From the NCBI GenBank assembly GCA_964415965.1, contig CAYQCK010000002.1:186001-250000 (forward strand): a stretch of 64,000 nt of DNA, read 5' to 3'. Of this stretch, positions 14,916 through 22,518 are shown piece after piece. The position numbers and the translations under genes are program-made. This stretch comes from CAIKNB01 sp964415965. GTDB lineage: Bacteria; Patescibacteriota; Patescibacteriia; 2-12-FULL-60-25. Under the pieces are notes generated by a model that ran no database searches, was not told where the DNA came from, and saw only the letters and a program-made list of their open reading frames with translations. Every line of letters starts with the position of its first letter. Position 1 is the first letter of the stretch.

Positions 14916-16883
14916 ATGTCAGATCCGAAGAATCACGTCGACGAAAACGATGACCGTGACGGCGAGGATGACGATGCCGAAATCGGCAACGACGAGCTGA
15001 ACGTCGGTTCCTACGACGACAAGGAGATTGCGATGGAAGACAGGAAGGAAGACCCGAAGCCCGTGCCGCCGCCCGCCCCCCAAGCCCGACCGGCCCGCCG
15101 CGGAGGCGGTTTCATGGCTGGCATGCGCCAGCCGGCACCGCCGCCCGCCGTCCCGCCCAAGCCCGAAGACAAGCCGACGGCGAAACCCGAAGACAAGAAC
15201 GAGCAGAAGTCGGCCGAGCTGACGCTGAAGATCCAGCAGGCCGAATTCGACGCGTTCGTGGAAGGCGAGCTGACCTTCAGGTCAGACGTCCTCACGTCGC
15301 TCGGAGGCTTCAACGGGATCGCCATCGGCATCACGCGCCTGGCGAACGCGGCCAAGTACGACGGCAAGAAGCCGTCGCAGGCCTACATGCTGGCCGTCCG
15401 CAAGTTGCTCCGCGACGCGAGCCAGGACAAGCGCTTCAGCCGGGAGCAGGTCGAGCAGATGAGGCTCGTCGCCTGGTACGTGGCGAGCAAGCTCTTCGTC
15501 ACGCTCGGCGTCACGCCCGAGACCGCCCGCGCCAAGGCGCGCGAGGAAGTCGACGGCGAGCTCGCCAAGAAGTCGGCGGAAGCTGCCGACCAGGACCGCC
15601 CGGCGATCGTCGGCCCGCCGCCCATGCCAAGGACGGGGACCGGCTCGACGCCGAAGCAGGAACCGAAGCCGGTCGAACCGGCCAAGGTCGAAGTGAAGGC
15701 GGACGTCAAGGTCGAACCCAAGCCCGGACCGAAGACCGACGACAAGAAGTTCTGCGAGAAGTGCGGTTTCAAGAACGAAACCCAAGCCGCCTTCTGCGCC
15801 GGCTGCGGCAACCGGTTGGCTCCGCCCATGCCCAAGGTCGAGACCAGGCAGACCGCGGAACCCAAGCCGGCCGAGAAGCCCGCGAAGCCGAGCGCCGCCC
15901 TGGCCCCGACGGTCGAGGCCCCGACGCCCGCGCCGTCGTCCAAGCCCGTCCCTCCCCCGTCCCAGAAGACGCCGACGCCGAGAGAGATGGTCCGCGAAAA
16001 GGTCGCGGCCGAGGCGGCCCGAGGCGGCTACTCTCCGCCCGAAGCCACGGGTGGAAGCCAGGCGAGCCCGGCCCAGCCCGCGGTCCAGCCCAGCCCGGCG
16101 GAAGTTGAAGCCAAGCGGTTGGCTGAGGAAGCGGCCAAGAAGCTGGCGGACGCGGAAGCCGAAGCCAAGGCCGCGGCCAAGAAGCTGGCCGACGCCGAAA
16201 TCAAGGCCGCGAACAAGGACGCCGCCCGCGCCGAAGAAGCCGCCCGGGAAGCCGCGCGGAGGCAGGCGGAGGCGGAAGAGGCGGCCAAGCAGGCGGCGGC
16301 CAAGCAGGCGGCGGCCGAAGCCGAAGCCAAGGCTGCGGCGAAGAAGATCGCCGACGCCGAAGCGGCGAAGAAGATCGCCGACGCCGAGGCGGCAGCCAAG
16401 GCTGCGGCGAAGAAGCAGGCGGACGCGGAAGAAGAGGCCAAGAAGGCGGCCAAGAAGGTCGCCGACGCCGAAGCTGCCAAGAAGCAGGCGGAGGCCGCGC
16501 TCCAGCTGCAGCATGACCGCGCGACGGCCGGCAATCGGACCGTCCGGATCCTCGGCATCGCGGCCGCCATCCTCTACGTCCTCGGCCTGATCGCCTTCCT
16601 GGCCATCGGCGGACGCAAGCCGGCCACGGCGTCTGCGCCCGAGAAACCGGCGGCCGAACAGACGGTGGCCGCGCCCGCCGCCGCCCCGCATCTCGTGTGC
16701 GAAAAGGCGACGGCGCAGCTCACGGCCCTGCATTTCAGCCAGCCCGATCCGGCCCACTTCCCGGATCCCGGCCCCCGGCAGTCAGGCAAGCCGTACGTCG
16801 AATGCGGCGGACAGAAGGTCTTCCACGACACCGTCCGCAACACCTTCGACATCCGGAAGTGCGATGTCTGCTATCTGAAGTGA
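14916..16883 (+). CDS. Zinc-ribbon, coiled-coil, single-TM protein (655 aa), function unknown
   Basis: Domain order: an acidic N-terminus (about 1-45); a Pro-rich linker; a helical domain (about 98-205; AEFDAFVEGELTFRSDV, QVEQMRLVAWYVASKL); a second Pro/Lys linker; a double-Cys zinc ribbon (CEKCGFKNETQAAFCAGCG, about 278-296); a Pro-rich spacer; and a long Ala/Lys/Glu coiled coil (about 390-530) made of repeated AKKxADAEAxAKAA units. A transmembrane helix (about 545-567) and a short extracytoplasmic Cys-containing tail (CGGQKVFHDTVRN, CDVCYLK) follow. The bulk is therefore cytosolic and C-terminally anchored. The DNA-level repetition in the coiled coil makes length variation likely. It has an AGAGG Shine-Dalgarno, a strong promoter and a terminator as a single-gene unit. 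The tail cysteines may form a second metal or disulphide site. Confidence 0.82.
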   Translation: MSDPKNHVDENDDRDGEDDDAEIGNDELNVGSYDDKEIAMEDRKEDPKPVPPPAPQARPARRGGGFMAGMRQPAPPPAVPPKPEDKPTAKPEDKNEQKSAELTLKIQQAEFDAFVEGELTFRSDVLTSLGGFNGIAIGITRLANAAKYDGKKPSQAYMLAVRKLLRDASQDKRFSREQVEQMRLVAWYVASKLFVTLGVTPETARAKAREEVDGELAKKSAEAADQDRPAIVGPPPMPRTGTGSTPKQEPKPVEPAKVEVKADVKVEPKPGPKTDDKKFCEKCGFKNETQAAFCAGCGNRLAPPMPKVETRQTAEPKPAEKPAKPSAALAPTVEAPTPAPSSKPVPPPSQKTPTPREMVREKVAAEAARGGYSPPEATGGSQASPAQPAVQPSPAEVEAKRLAEEAAKKLADAEAEAKAAAKKLADAEIKAANKDAARAEEAAREAARRQAEAEEAAKQAAAKQAAAEAEAKAAAKKIADAEAAKKIADAEAAAKAAAKKQADAEEEAKKAAKKVADAEAAKKQAEAALQLQHDRATAGNRTVRILGIAAAILYVLGLIAFLAIGGRKPATASAPEKPAAEQTVAAPAAAPHLVCEKATAQLTALHFSQPDPAHFPDPGPRQSGKPYVECGGQKVFHDTVRNTFDIRKCDVCYLK

Positions 16884-16886
16884 CTC

Positions 16887-16924
16887 AATCCCCCGCCGAG
16901 CGCAAGCTCCGCGGGGGATTTTCT
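16887..16924 (+). terminator. Intrinsic terminator of the zinc-ribbon/coiled-coil gene
   Basis: 10-bp arms AATCCCCCGC (16887-16896) and GCGGGGGATT (16911-16920), followed by TTCT. Confidence 0.85.
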
Positions 16925-16945
16925 AATCCAGAAAATCACTTTTCT

Positions 16946-17084
16946 AACGCCCCGCTTCGCAAGTGACACTGGGGGTCTGGGGGTCCGCGCCAAGCGTGGC
17001 CCGTAGAAGCATAAAAGCCCGCGACACCGAGAGCGGCATCGCGGACCCCCAGGACCTTTGGTTACTTTCAGTCATGAAAGTAAC
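16946..17084. repeat. Two-hairpin dispersed repeat, copy A (139 bp)
   Basis: Closely matches copy B at 20400-20536. Hairpin 1 has perfect 13-bp arms CTGGGGGTCCGCG (16977-16989) and its complement (17040-17052) around a 50-nt loop. Hairpin 2 has 10-bp arms GTTACTTTCA / TGAAAGTAAC (17061-17084) around a GTCA loop. It lies between two convergent genes. No coding capacity is evident. It could be a non-autonomous mobile element, a bidirectional terminator or a structured RNA. Confidence 0.9.
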
Positions 17085-17094
17085 ATTAAATCTC

Positions 17095-17418
17095 TCAAAA
17101 CCCTACGACGCTCGCGCCTCTCCGGGCGATCTTCAGCAACTCCTCGAAGTCGTCATCCGCCGCCGCCTTGTTCCTCTTCCGGTGACCGCATATTTCGCAG
17201 CGGTGGGTAATGACATGGTCCCCACCGACTGTCTCGACGGCGATCGGCTCCATGAGCCCGCCGCAAGCGGCCGCCCGGTCGCCCGGGTTGACGTCGACAT
17301 GCTTGCTCCACAGGCACTTAGGGCAATGGTTAGTGAAACCCGAACCCGTGACGGCGAATCCGCATTTCTCGCATTTGAAATCCTCGATGACCTTGGTGAA
17401 TTTTTTCGTCTCCGGCAT
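17095..17418 (-). CDS. RNHCP-domain zinc-ribbon protein
   Basis: A 107-residue protein whose cysteine pattern and the motif TNHCPKCLWSKHVDVNPGDRAA are diagnostic of the RNHCP family (named after its R-N-H-C-P motif). Two CxxC pairs at each end (CEKCG, CPKC; CGG, CEICG) indicate two zinc sites. Family function is unknown; nucleic-acid binding is often supposed. It lies 7 nt downstream of the FecR-like gene and probably shares its transcript, with the repeat at its 3' end. Confidence 0.9.
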   Translation of the reverse strand: MPETKKFTKVIEDFKCEKCGFAVTGSGFTNHCPKCLWSKHVDVNPGDRAAACGGLMEPIAVETVGGDHVITHRCEICGHRKRNKAAADDDFEELLKIARRGASVVGF

Positions 17419-17425
17419 ATCCGGA

Positions 17426-19453
17426 TCAGTTCAGCATGTAATACTGGCCCGGGATCGGCCTGACCCCTCCGGTCGGCAGCAAAGCCGGGTCCAGGATGAT
17501 CTCATAAGCCTGACCGTCCGAGACCGAAGAACCGTTCTCGCTGAACGTGCACGTGATGGTCACTTTGCCCGTTTCGCTCATGGCCTGGACGCGGCCCGAG
17601 AACACATCAGCCAAACGCGGGTCGGTCGAGGTCCAGCTGCAGCGCGACGTCACGTCCATGGTCGTCTTGTCGTCGTAGGTGGCCATGGCCTGGATGGGCG
17701 AGCTCTTCCCCGTCGCGACCGTGGTGGGCCCAAGCGGCGTGACGTCTAAGCCGATCGGCCGCCTGCCGATCACGCCCTGCTTGACGCTGACGGCCGCCTG
17801 CGCGATGCGCGTCTTGCCGTCGGAAAAATAATTGCCGTAGAGGGAAATCTCGCCGCCACGCGCCGGATAGAAAACACTCCCGACGACGCGGCCGTCGCCG
17901 GCGGCGCCAGGATTGAACGTCGCCTTCGGGGTCAGGTCGTCGACGCGCCCGTCCTGGCACGCGCCGAGAAGCGTCAAGCCGACCGGCGAGCCGATATCGA
18001 TGTTCGAGGTCGGCTTGGCCATGAGCGTCAGGCTGGAATAGCTGCATGGACCGACGGTCGTTGGCTGGCCTGCGGGTTGTGCCGTCGGATTGACCTCCGA
18101 AGATTTTCCGCCGTCCAGCGCCGGCTGTCGCGTCGGCTGTCCGGATGTCGGAGCCGTCGAAGTCGGAGCTTCGGCGGACGGACCCGTTGACGAAGCGGCA
18201 CTTCCGGTATCCACCCCTTCTTCACGCAGCATCACGAACAAAGCCTCCACGTCCTTGTCCAGTTCAATACGCGTACCTTCATCGAAGCCGGATGATTCGG
18301 CGATGTCCTGGTCAATCCTCTCGGCTATGCCGAGGAGATAATCGCGGTGGCTTGAATCGAATTCCGCATAGGCCGGATCCCTATCCCAGACTCCGAGGAT
18401 GTCCGCGTATTTTCTTTCCGCGACGCCGAAAGAATCCATCAAGCGGTCTTTCAGCGTCCTGAGCCAGCCAAGCGGCGTATCGCTCTTGGGCATGCCCGGG
18501 GCGACCAGCAGCGCCGACCTCAAGCGGCCCAAAAGACGGCCGGCGTCCCCCTCCATCGCGACATTCGCCACCTTGTCGCAAACCGCGTCCCCGCTTCGGC
18601 ATCCGATATCCCGCCCGAGGGCCAAAGCGGCGATGCGCCGTGTCGCGTATGCCGTCGCCATCTCCCCGCGCTTTTCACCGGAGGCCAACTTGAGGTGCCA
18701 ACCTTCGGACATTTCGACGAGCCATTCCGGGGCCGATTTTTGGAGCTTCTTGAGCCTCTCCGTCAGTTCTGCGCGGAACGCCTTATCGAATTCCTCGTCA
18801 AGCCGCTTGTTGCCGTTTACCCAAGCATCGTCGCCAGCCAAATCGTGCGAGCCTGACGTGTTTCCGGCTCCGTCGAACTCCGCGCCTCTGCCCTGTTTCA
18901 CCCAGGTGCTCGAGCCTCCGGCCGTCGGTCGCGCCTCGACCACCGCCTCGGTCACCGCCAGACGCGTGCTCGAGGCGTCCTTAGCCAAACCGAAAGCCGT
19001 GCCGCGGACCGTGGCCACGACCGAATCGGTCCGCGTCTCGAAGGATGATTCCGGACCGTAAAGCTTCAGCAGGCGCGACCAGGCGCGGCCCGAAGCCAGA
19101 TGAAGCCGGATGGATGCCTTGACCGCGTCCGTGATGTCGGGAGGCAAAGCCTCAATTTTCAGCTCGCTCGAAGCATCCAGCCGCGTCACGCCCAAATCCC
19201 CCCAACGAACCTCGGCCAAGCCTTCCCGATCGGTCCGCACGGCATCCCCCGCCATGAGCTCGGCCGCGACTTCGACCTTCCGCCAGTCATCCGACCCCTG
19301 GCGCTTGAGTTCGACCCCGGGCTGCCGCGCTTCGACGCGGATGGCCGGGACGTCCTCGCTCGCGACCGCCCCGAGCGACCAGAACCAGGCGGCCAAGGCG
19401 AAAAACACGGCTCCCGCCGCGATTCCAAAAATCCATTTGGTTTTCTTCGACAT
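17426..19453 (-). CDS. FecR-domain surface protein with C-terminal Ig-like (BIG2-type) domains
   Basis: A 675-residue protein with an N-terminal membrane anchor or uncleaved signal (about 7-28). A FecR domain (about 38-200) follows: AGDAVRTDREGLAEVRWGDLGVTRLDASSEL and SVVATVRGTAFGL are the typical LxDGSxxxL/RGTxF features. Then come a helical region (about 215-420), a Ser/Thr/Pro linker (about 425-480), and two beta-sandwich repeats (about 485-640; PIQAMATYDDKTTMDVTSRCSWTSTDP is BIG2-like). In CPR and other bacteria such FecR proteins are surface-exposed without a FecI sigma partner, and none is seen here. It is followed by the RNHCP gene and preceded by the EVE gene 18 nt upstream, so the three probably form an operon. 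Confidence 0.85.
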   Translation of the reverse strand: MSKKTKWIFGIAAGAVFFALAAWFWSLGAVASEDVPAIRVEARQPGVELKRQGSDDWRKVEVAAELMAGDAVRTDREGLAEVRWGDLGVTRLDASSELKIEALPPDITDAVKASIRLHLASGRAWSRLLKLYGPESSFETRTDSVVATVRGTAFGLAKDASSTRLAVTEAVVEARPTAGGSSTWVKQGRGAEFDGAGNTSGSHDLAGDDAWVNGNKRLDEEFDKAFRAELTERLKKLQKSAPEWLVEMSEGWHLKLASGEKRGEMATAYATRRIAALALGRDIGCRSGDAVCDKVANVAMEGDAGRLLGRLRSALLVAPGMPKSDTPLGWLRTLKDRLMDSFGVAERKYADILGVWDRDPAYAEFDSSHRDYLLGIAERIDQDIAESSGFDEGTRIELDKDVEALFVMLREEGVDTGSAASSTGPSAEAPTSTAPTSGQPTRQPALDGGKSSEVNPTAQPAGQPTTVGPCSYSSLTLMAKPTSNIDIGSPVGLTLLGACQDGRVDDLTPKATFNPGAAGDGRVVGSVFYPARGGEISLYGNYFSDGKTRIAQAAVSVKQGVIGRRPIGLDVTPLGPTTVATGKSSPIQAMATYDDKTTMDVTSRCSWTSTDPRLADVFSGRVQAMSETGKVTITCTFSENGSSVSDGQAYEIILDPALLPTGGVRPIPGQYYMLN

Positions 19454-19471
19454 ATTTCGGCAAGCGGATGA

Positions 19472-19885
19472 TCAAGGTTCTGTCTTGGCGATCTTCAGCA
19501 GCATCTGTGCCTGGCCTTCGCTGACCGGATGGAGCGACAACCGGCTCTGCGACGCCACCGGCATCACGGCGAGACCGTAGGTGTTGCGGATTTCCTCCAG
19601 GCTCACCACCCGATTGACCGGCTTGCGCGGCCTGAGGTCGATGGCCGACCAATCGCCGGTCGTGGCCGTCTCGTCAGGAAAGGCGGTGCCCGCCACCTCG
19701 GCCAAGCCGACGATCATCCGTTCCTCCCCGGCGTGATAGAAGAACACCAAGTCGCCGGGCTGCATCGCCCGCAGATAATCGCGCGCCTGGTAATTCCGGA
19801 CGCCGGTCCAGACGGTCTTGCCTTCTGCCGCGAGTTTTTCCCAGGAATAATCCGAGGGCTCGCTTTTTATCAGCCAATAAGCCAT
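19472..19885 (-). CDS. EVE-domain protein
   Basis: A 137-residue EVE domain (PUA-like fold). Seen: the diagnostic start MAYWLIKSEPSDYSW, WTGVRNYQARDYLRAMQPGDLVFFYHAG, and VGLAEVAGTAFPDET. EVE/YTH-like domains bind modified bases in DNA or RNA and occur in housekeeping and defence contexts. Here the neighbours give no defence signal. I start at 19885 because the family begins with this Met; an upstream in-frame start would add ten unrelated residues. Confidence 0.93.
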   Translation of the reverse strand: MAYWLIKSEPSDYSWEKLAAEGKTVWTGVRNYQARDYLRAMQPGDLVFFYHAGEERMIVGLAEVAGTAFPDETATTGDWSAIDLRPRKPVNRVVSLEEIRNTYGLAVMPVASQSRLSLHPVSEGQAQMLLKIAKTEP

Positions 19886-19972
19886 AGGCTTGGGGATTTG
19901 ACCAAAACCTAGCACTTAACGCCCATTTCGGGCAACCCTGCCGTTACGATAGCATTTTCCGGGCGTTTCCTC

Positions 19973-19978
19973 TACCAT
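19973..19978 (+). promoter_or_regulatory. Putative -10 box of the pterin dehydratase-like gene
   Basis: TACCAT exactly 6 nt before the ATG at 19985; leaderless pattern. No clear -35. Confidence 0.4.
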
Positions 19979-19984
19979 TGCGCC

Positions 19985-20323
19985 ATGTCTTCCCTGCATT
20001 ACGATACTTGCCGCCCTATCCCGCCTGGTGCCAAACCCATCGACCGGCGCGAGGCCATCCGCCTAGCCATCGAAGCTGAAGGCTGGATCGTGTCGCCGGA
20101 CACCGCCTCGATTTCCCGCCAATTCCACTTCGAACTCTTCTCCGAAGCCCTCGCGTTCGTCAACGAAGTCGGGAAAATCGCCTTGGCGCAAAACCATCTT
20201 CCGGAAATCGAAATCATCGGCTACGACGTGGACATCAGGCTCACGACCCCCGAGCTCAACGGCCTCTCGATGAACGACTTCATCGTCGCCGCCCGTATCT
20301 CGAAACTCGAAACCGCCGGCTGA
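19985..20323 (+). CDS. Pterin-4a-carbinolamine dehydratase-like protein
   Basis: 112 residues with the PCD/DCoH fold: ISRQFHFELFSEALAFVNEVGKIALAQNHLPEIEIIGYDVDIRLTTPELNGLSMNDFIVAARI. The canonical catalytic xHHP is NHLPE here, so one active-site His is replaced. No pterin-dependent hydroxylase or folate gene is nearby. It may therefore be a pterin-recycling enzyme, or a PCD-fold protein with another role; such orphan PCDs are common in bacteria. The gene is convergent with the AttH-like gene, with repeats filling the gap. Confidence 0.85.
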   Translation: MSSLHYDTCRPIPPGAKPIDRREAIRLAIEAEGWIVSPDTASISRQFHFELFSEALAFVNEVGKIALAQNHLPEIEIIGYDVDIRLTTPELNGLSMNDFIVAARISKLETAG

Positions 20324-20364
20324 TTAGGCATCGCTTCGCAATGTCATCATAGACCCAGCCGTGG

Positions 20365-20384
20365 ATTCCAGCTTTCGCTGGAAT
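20365..20384. repeat. Short palindrome (ATTCCAGC-loop-GCTGGAAT), copy 1
   Basis: 8-bp arms with a TTTC loop. The same palindrome occurs at 29574-29595 on the other strand with one loop change. It belongs to the widespread bacterial class of short REP-like repeats that read as VIPAKAGI when translated. Confidence 0.75.
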
Positions 20385-20399
20385 GATAGCAGAGGCGAA

Positions 20400-20536
20400 A
20401 ACGCCCCGCTTCGCAAGTGACCTCGGGGGTCTGGGGGTCCGCGCCAAGCGTGGCACGCAAGATAACCAACGTCCGCGACACCGAGAGCGGCATCGCGGAC
20501 CCCCAGGACTTTTGCTACTTTTGGTCACAAAAGTAG
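20400..20536. repeat. Two-hairpin dispersed repeat, copy B (137 bp)
   Basis: Second copy of the element at 16946. The 5' half and hairpin 1 are almost identical. Hairpin 2 has different arms (CTACTTTTG / CAAAAGTAG, 20515-20536), but the GTCA loop is the same and the stem stays fully paired. It again lies between convergent genes. Confidence 0.9.
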
Positions 20537-20547
20537 ATTTAAGGCTT

Positions 20548-21462
20548 TCAGCCCTCGCCATTCATCTCCAAAAACCCCTTCCCCGCAATTTTATTTCCTT
20601 TGACCTCGGCCTGGACCGCGATCGGGCCCTCCCAATACCTGAACCAGGCATGTTTCATCTCTTGCGCCTTCAGGGGGGCGCGGCAATCCGCCGTGATGCC
20701 GGCGCCGGGAATCTTGATTTCCCATTCCGTGAAGTAGCGCTTGCCTGTCGCCGGACTGACCCACTCGTCGCCGGCCGCTTTGATCGAGATGTCTTCGAAC
20801 GTCCCGAGCGAACCGGCGGGCGACGACACGACCGCCAAGTGCTTCACCAGTTTCCGCCCGTGCCTGAAGCACATGACATCCGTCCCGTCCTCCAGCTGGA
20901 AACAGAACCAGGTCCAGACGTGCTCGAAATTCAGCGTCATCGGACTCCACTGGTGGTCCATCCAGGATAGGCCCGAGACGGCGCGCGGCGCGCCGTCGAG
21001 CATCATGGCGCCGCGCGTCTCGAGCCGCGTCAGCGAATAGCACACCGTGGTCGAACTCTTGAGGTCGACCAAGCCCGTGCCGTACGCCATCAGCGGCCGC
21101 TTCTTCGAAACCATATCCAAATCGAAATCCGGCGTCTTGAGGCGAATCGAATCTCCGGCTTTTTCCACGGACAAGATATCGCCGACGCCTGCCTTCAGGC
21201 GCCCGCCCTCGAAGCTCCCGTTGTCCAAACCTCCCCAAAAAGTCTTCTTGAAGACGCGTGTCGTCTTGGCCCGCAGGTCGGAGACGATCCAGTGCGTGAA
21301 ATACACGTCGGCCAAACCGAACACGCCGGCTTTGAACAAGGCCAGCATATAGGCGAACTCGTCGCCCTTCCCGTCTTTTAGGTGGCCGTTCCAATACCAC
21401 CACTCGACCGGATCCGACTGCGGACCTTCGACGGATAGGATGTTCTTGATGGGTTTCTGCAT
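20548..21462 (-). CDS. AttH/CrtC-like lipocalin-fold protein
   Basis: A 304-residue protein resembling the AttH/hydroxyneurosporene-synthase (CrtC) family. Signatures: DPVEWWYWNGHLKDGKGDEFAYMLALFK near the N-terminus and GLSWMDHQWSP in the middle, with FEHVWTWFCFQLEDGTDVMCF after it. Members are double-lipocalin proteins acting on hydrophobic ligands. No carotenoid genes are nearby, so the CrtC activity should not be assumed. No signal peptide, unlike many AttH proteins. Start at 21462 (MQKPIKNIL), 8 nt after an extended -10. Confidence 0.82.
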   Translation of the reverse strand: MQKPIKNILSVEGPQSDPVEWWYWNGHLKDGKGDEFAYMLALFKAGVFGLADVYFTHWIVSDLRAKTTRVFKKTFWGGLDNGSFEGGRLKAGVGDILSVEKAGDSIRLKTPDFDLDMVSKKRPLMAYGTGLVDLKSSTTVCYSLTRLETRGAMMLDGAPRAVSGLSWMDHQWSPMTLNFEHVWTWFCFQLEDGTDVMCFRHGRKLVKHLAVVSSPAGSLGTFEDISIKAAGDEWVSPATGKRYFTEWEIKIPGAGITADCRAPLKAQEMKHAWFRYWEGPIAVQAEVKGNKIAGKGFLEMNGEG

Positions 21463-21470
21463 ACGCCGAA

Positions 21471-21479
21471 AGTCTAGCA
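21471..21479 (-). promoter_or_regulatory. Extended -10 box of the AttH-like gene
   Basis: TGC-TAGACT on the minus strand, 8 nt before the ATG at 21462. Same layout as the pap2 promoter. Confidence 0.5.
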
Positions 21480-21541
21480 CACGCGGCGTCACCCGGACCC
21501 GCTTCGTCCGTATTAACGACGCGCTCCGTTACCCTGGAGGG

Positions 21542-21570
21542 TTGACAGACATTGGATTTTTTGCTAAATT
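21542..21570 (+). promoter_or_regulatory. Sigma70-like promoter of vanW
   Basis: -35 TTGACA (21542-21547), 17-nt spacer, -10 TAAATT (21565-21570). The start near 21577 leaves a ~10-nt leader without Shine-Dalgarno. Confidence 0.75.
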
Positions 21571-21586
21571 GACTCTTCGCTTGATT

Positions 21587-22405
21587 ATGAGCCTCGCCAA
21601 ACGTTTCCCCCGTCTCGCCCCGGCCTGCACCCTGGGCCTGCAAGCCAAACGCCGTTTGGGCTGGTATTTGGATTCGAAAAAGTACGCTAACCGCCGCAGC
21701 CCGGACCTCTTGCCGTTCACCATCTTCCGCCATCAGAGCCTGCTCATCAGGAAACTCGGCTCGACCGACCTGCGGCTCCAGCACAACAAGGTCAAGAACC
21801 TGAAGCTCGCGACGCGCCGGCTCAACTCCGTGCTCATCCGCCCCGGCGAGACTTTTTCGCTCTGGAAACTGGTCGGCAAACCGACCGCGCGCAAAGGCTA
21901 CGTCGAAGGCCTGCTTCTGGCCAACGGCGAGGTCACGTCCGGCATCGGCGGCGGCATGTGCCAGATGGCCAACCTTCTGCACTGGATGTTCCTCCACACG
22001 CCGCTCGTCGTGACCGAGCGCTACCACCACGGTTTCGACGCGTTCCCGGACTCCGGCCGCACCGTGCCGTTCGGCACCGGCGCGACCCTGTTCTACAACT
22101 ACGTCGACTTGCAGTGCCACAACCCGACAGACCAGACGTTCCAGGTCACGGTCTGGGTCACGGAACAGCATCTGAAGGGCGAAATCCGCTCCGACCGCGA
22201 CGTGCCGGAACGCTACCACATCATCGAACGCGACCACCGCTACCTGCGCCGCGCCGCCGACGGCAAGCGTTTCCGCGCCAACCGCATCTTCCGCGAACGC
22301 CGCGACACGCGCACCGGCCGGCCGCTGGGCGAGGAGCTGCTCATGGACAACTTCTGCGAGATGAAATACGACCCGCCGGCCGAAGCCAGAGTCGAAACGA
22401 TTTAA
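21587..22405 (+). CDS. VanW-family protein
   Basis: 272 residues with the VanW core: NLKLATRRLNSVLIRPGETFSLWKLVGKPTARKGYVEGLLLANGEVTSGIGGGMCQMANLLHW, followed by VTERYHHGFDAFPDSGRTVPFGTGATLFYNYVDL. VanW is an accessory gene of some vancomycin-resistance clusters; its biochemical role is unknown and most genomic copies have no link to resistance. No vanA/H/X-type partner is nearby. Start at 21587 (MSLAKRF) is set by the promoter; longer in-frame starts would overlap it. Confidence 0.9.
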   Translation: MSLAKRFPRLAPACTLGLQAKRRLGWYLDSKKYANRRSPDLLPFTIFRHQSLLIRKLGSTDLRLQHNKVKNLKLATRRLNSVLIRPGETFSLWKLVGKPTARKGYVEGLLLANGEVTSGIGGGMCQMANLLHWMFLHTPLVVTERYHHGFDAFPDSGRTVPFGTGATLFYNYVDLQCHNPTDQTFQVTVWVTEQHLKGEIRSDRDVPERYHIIERDHRYLRRAADGKRFRANRIFRERRDTRTGRPLGEELLMDNFCEMKYDPPAEARVETI

Positions 22406-22427
22406 CCGACAAAAATATATTGAGAAA

Positions 22428-22511
22428 TGTCGTCCTGAGTGAAACGAAGGACCTCACCGACAGAGGTCCTTCGCTACGGTCCGTCTGACGGACCTTTGCT
22501 CGAGGACGACA
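22428..22511. repeat. Composite palindromic repeat (84 bp)
   Basis: Outer arms TGTCGTCCT (22428-22436) and AGGACGACA (22503-22511) enclose two inner hairpins: GAAGGACCTC / GAGGTCCTTC and GGTCCGTC / a GACGGACC-type arm. The fold is cloverleaf-like. This is the common bacterial family that translates as VLSETKDL. It fills the gap between convergent vanW and the C39-like gene and may terminate both. Confidence 0.8.
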
Positions 22512-22518
22512 GTTTCGT

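Noticed and set aside
19985..20323. Firm call of phhB function
   Set aside because: One of the catalytic His of the xHHP motif is replaced and no pterin-dependent hydroxylase is nearby, so only a family-level call is given.
20548..21462. Carotenoid (hydroxyneurosporene) synthase
   Set aside because: Only family-level similarity to AttH/CrtC; no carotenoid genes in the window.
21587..22405. VanW as evidence of vancomycin resistance
   Set aside because: No vanA/H/X/S/R-type genes are adjacent, and VanW-family proteins are widespread without resistance.
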